Source: Methanobacteriota archaeon
GTDB lineage: Archaea; Halobacteriota; Methanomicrobia; Methanomicrobiales; Methanomicrobiaceae
Direction of reading: 5' to 3'
NCBI GenBank assembly: GCA_016841665.1
Contig: JAENYT010000001.1
Span: 348,226 to 412,225, forward strand
Length of the DNA: 64,000 bases
Every line of letters begins with the position of its first letter. Within the stretch, counting starts at the first letter, position 1. Shown piece after piece: positions 61,909 through 64,000 of the stretch. Below the pieces are notes generated by a model. It saw only the letters and a program-made list of their open reading frames with translations, had not been told where the DNA came from and ran no database searches. The translations under genes and the position numbers were made by a program.

Positions 61909-64000
61909 ATGTTCAAGGGAGTATATGTCCCCACGCTCCTGACGATTCTCGGGGTAATCCTCTACCTTCGCACCGGGTGGGTCGTCGGCAATGTCGGCCT
62001 GCTCGGCGCGTGGATGATCATCCTCATCGCATTTTCCATTACTACATCAACCGCGCTCTCGATGTCCTCCATCATCAGCAATATCCGCATCGGGCCCGGC
62101 GGCCCCTATTCCATCATCACGCGGTCGCTGGGCATGGAGGTCGGGGGAAGCATCGGGGTGCCCCTGTACTTCGCCCTTGCGTTTTCCATCGTGCTCTACA
62201 TCTTCGGGTTCAAGGAGGGGCTTCTTTACCTCTTTCCCGGTTTTTCCCCCGTAATTATTGATTTCGTGACCTTCCTGGTTGCGTTTTCCATCGTGTTCCT
62301 CAGCACCGACGCGGCATTCAGGGTGCAGTACATCATCCTTGCCATTATCGCTGCCTCGCTGATATCGATCTTTGCCGCAGGGCTCGATCACCTCCCTGCC
62401 CCTGAGATCATCGCAGGGCCGATGAATGCCACGTTCTGGGTCGTGTTTGCAATTTTTTTTCCCGCAGCCACCGGGATTATGGCCGGGGCAAACATGTCCG
62501 GAGAACTTGCCAATCCTCGGCGTAGCATCCCTCTCGGCACCATCGGGGCAATCGCGACCAGTCTTGTGGTATACCTGACGCTGGCCTACTGGTTTGCGGG
62601 GAACGCCTCATCACCGGAACTCACGGGCAATTTCAATTTTATCTTCGAGCAGGCCGCCGTCGGCTGGGTGGTCGTTGCCGGCCTTCTCGCAGCGACCTTC
62701 TCATCCGCTATCAATTCCTTTGTGGGTGCTTCGCGGGTGCTCCATGCCATGGCTGAACACAACATCCTTCCCTACAGCGAGTGGCTCTCCCGGCGTTCGG
62801 CCTCGGGGATACCGCGCAACGCCCTGCTTTTTACCGGCATCGTGGTATCGGGCGTCCTGCTGTTGCGGGACCTCAATACCGTTGCCCCCTTCATCACCAT
62901 GTTCTTCCTGATCAGCTACGCGATGATCAATATCGTCATCCTTCTTGAACAGAGTCTTGGATTGGCCAGCTTCCGGCCGATTTTCAGGATCCCCCGTATC
63001 ATCCCGCTCGCCGGAACGCTTGGGTGCCTGTTTGTGATGTTCATCATCAATGCCGTGTTCAGCCTGGTTGCGGTGATACTGGTGGCGCTCTTTTACTATA
63101 TCCTGATGTACCGCCACCTCCAGAGCCCGCAGCCCTATGGGGATGTGAGAAGCAGCCTTTTCGTGGCACTGGCGGAATGGGCTGCGAAAAAGGCGATGTC
63201 CATGCCCATTTCACAGGAGCGCGCGTGGCGGCCGAACCTCCTCGTCCCGGTCGAGAATCCTGCAGATATCTATGGAGTCGCAGATTTTCTACGAGATGTC
63301 GCCTTTCCTCGCGGCTCTGTGAACATCATCGGCATCGCGATCGATGAGGTGCGCGATGAACAGAGGGACGGTCTGTTGCTGCTTCAGGAGGATTTCCGGA
63401 TGGACGGCATCTATGCCGAATGGACCATTGTGAACGCCGACACCTTTGAAAACGGTGTTGCAGCAAGCATACAGACCCTGAAACGCACGCTTTTCAGCCC
63501 CAATATCGTGTTTCTGCAGCTGCCGCCCGAAACGGGCAAAATCCATGATCTGCTCTTTATCATGCAAAAGGCGACCGAGAACTTCAAGGGCATCGTCCTG
63601 TACGCAGGCCACCCGCAGGCCGCGTTGGGAAGAAAACGGAGGATCAATCTCTGGCTGACCGGTTCGTGCATGGAATGGTCTCCCGGTATGCGGCTGGAAA
63701 ATTGCGATCTCTCGATTCTTGTGGCCTACAAGCTCATCATCAACTGGGATGCCGATCTTATGATGATCGCGGTGGTGGACGATAAGGATCGCATCCCCGA
63801 AGCAGAGGAATCGCTCTCCATGCTCATCGAGTACGCACGGATACCGGCGAAAAATGTCATGGTTGTGCTCGGGCCGTTCACTGATTTTCTCGAGGACGCC
63901 CCCCATGCGGATATTAATATCTTCAGCCTTCCCCCCGATCCGGATATCGAGAGGATCAGGGAGATCGTGAGAAAAACGGGTTCCACCTGTATATTCTGCC
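61909..64000 (+). CDS. SLC12-type cation-chloride cotransporter-like protein, 3' end outside window
   Basis: The frame is open to the end of the window, at least 697 codons. The first 430 residues hold about 12 hydrophobic segments of the APC superfamily (FKGVYVPTLLTILGVILYLRTGWVVG, ISNIRIGPGGPYSIITRSLG, FPAATGIMAGANMSGELANPRRSIPLG, SSAINSFVGASRVL). The remainder is a soluble domain with LVPVENPADIYGVADFLRDVA, RGSVNIIGIAIDE and MMIAVVDDKDRIPEAEESLSMLIEYAR, resembling the regulatory C-terminal part of cation-chloride cotransporters. Likely Na/K/Cl or amino-acid transport. GGTGA 8 bases upstream supports the ATG at 61909; a GTG at 61897 is the alternative. Confidence 0.85.
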   Translation, partial: MFKGVYVPTLLTILGVILYLRTGWVVGNVGLLGAWMIILIAFSITTSTALSMSSIISNIRIGPGGPYSIITRSLGMEVGGSIGVPLYFALAFSIVLYIFGFKEGLLYLFPGFSPVIIDFVTFLVAFSIVFLSTDAAFRVQYIILAIIAASLISIFAAGLDHLPAPEIIAGPMNATFWVVFAIFFPAATGIMAGANMSGELANPRRSIPLGTIGAIATSLVVYLTLAYWFAGNASSPELTGNFNFIFEQAAVGWVVVAGLLAATFSSAINSFVGASRVLHAMAEHNILPYSEWLSRRSASGIPRNALLFTGIVVSGVLLLRDLNTVAPFITMFFLISYAMINIVILLEQSLGLASFRPIFRIPRIIPLAGTLGCLFVMFIINAVFSLVAVILVALFYYILMYRHLQSPQPYGDVRSSLFVALAEWAAKKAMSMPISQERAWRPNLLVPVENPADIYGVADFLRDVAFPRGSVNIIGIAIDEVRDEQRDGLLLLQEDFRMDGIYAEWTIVNADTFENGVAASIQTLKRTLFSPNIVFLQLPPETGKIHDLLFIMQKATENFKGIVLYAGHPQAALGRKRRINLWLTGSCMEWSPGMRLENCDLSILVAYKLIINWDADLMMIAVVDDKDRIPEAEESLSMLIEYARIPAKNVMVVLGPFTDFLEDAPHADINIFSLPPDPDIERIREIVRKTGSTCIFC

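Overview
The window looks like chromosome from a euryarchaeal methanogen, most likely order Methanomicrobiales (inference). Evidence: archaeal replication genes (heterodimeric primase large subunit, PCNA), archaeal BRE/TATA promoters of the AAACCTTTATA type, GGTGA/GGAGG ribosome binding sites, an AbrB-PhoU fused phosphate regulator, TreT-type trehalose synthase and many methanogen-type hypothetical proteins. Base composition is GC-rich except around 6.5-7.3 kb. I recognised no methanogenesis enzyme, rRNA, CRISPR array or complete mobile element; there is one tRNA (Arg, anticodon GCG).

Layout. 0-2.2 kb: edge of an HD-domain gene, a small membrane protein and the pcn-priL operon. 2.3-6.3 kb: rlmE, moaA, a hypothetical gene, an M20 peptidase and a lipoprotein. 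6.4-10 kb: tRNA-Arg, an AT-richer SnoaL-like gene, a WrbA-type flavoprotein, a striking operator cluster in front of a tiny putative ribbon-helix-helix gene, and a drug-type MFS exporter. 9.9-13.7 kb: a very GC-rich three-gene cassette: a RecA-fold-like protein without a Walker A motif, a family B DNA polymerase with degenerate motifs, and a 2H/metallophosphoesterase fusion. 13.8-15.9 kb: ADP-forming acyl-CoA synthetase. 16.1-27.6 kb: a polyphosphate/phosphate island (degenerate receiver, PPK1, CHAD protein, PPX, AbrB-PhoU regulator, PstS, fused PstC-PstA, PstB, PhoU). 27.6-34.1 kb: ABC-class ATPase, thioredoxins, a transporter-gene remnant, a PPOX-type flavoprotein, DUF427, a beta-propeller surface protein and an iron-sulfur-less MutY. 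34.6-37.7 kb: PrsW protease, UV endonuclease and class II photolyase. 37.8-49 kb: CBS-containing type II pyrophosphatase, YyaL-like protein, MBL-rhodanese, 2H phosphoesterase, MFS, MsrB, M23 peptidase and a CopA with a C-terminal YHS domain. 49-64 kb: flavoprotein, winged-helix/CDF transporter fusion, PEGA lipoprotein, PIN protein, ABC ATPase, isochorismatase, STAS protein, YqhA, TreT, an acidic repeat surface protein, YwbE, DEAD-box helicase and an SLC12-type transporter running off the right edge.

Theme: much of the window is phosphate storage and uptake plus stress and repair (UV, oxidised methionine, copper, adenine mispairs). The least explained parts are the polymerase-centred cassette at 9.9-13.7 kb and the six-palindrome operator at 8.13-8.21 kb. 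Functional calls rest on motif reading by eye; no database search was run.
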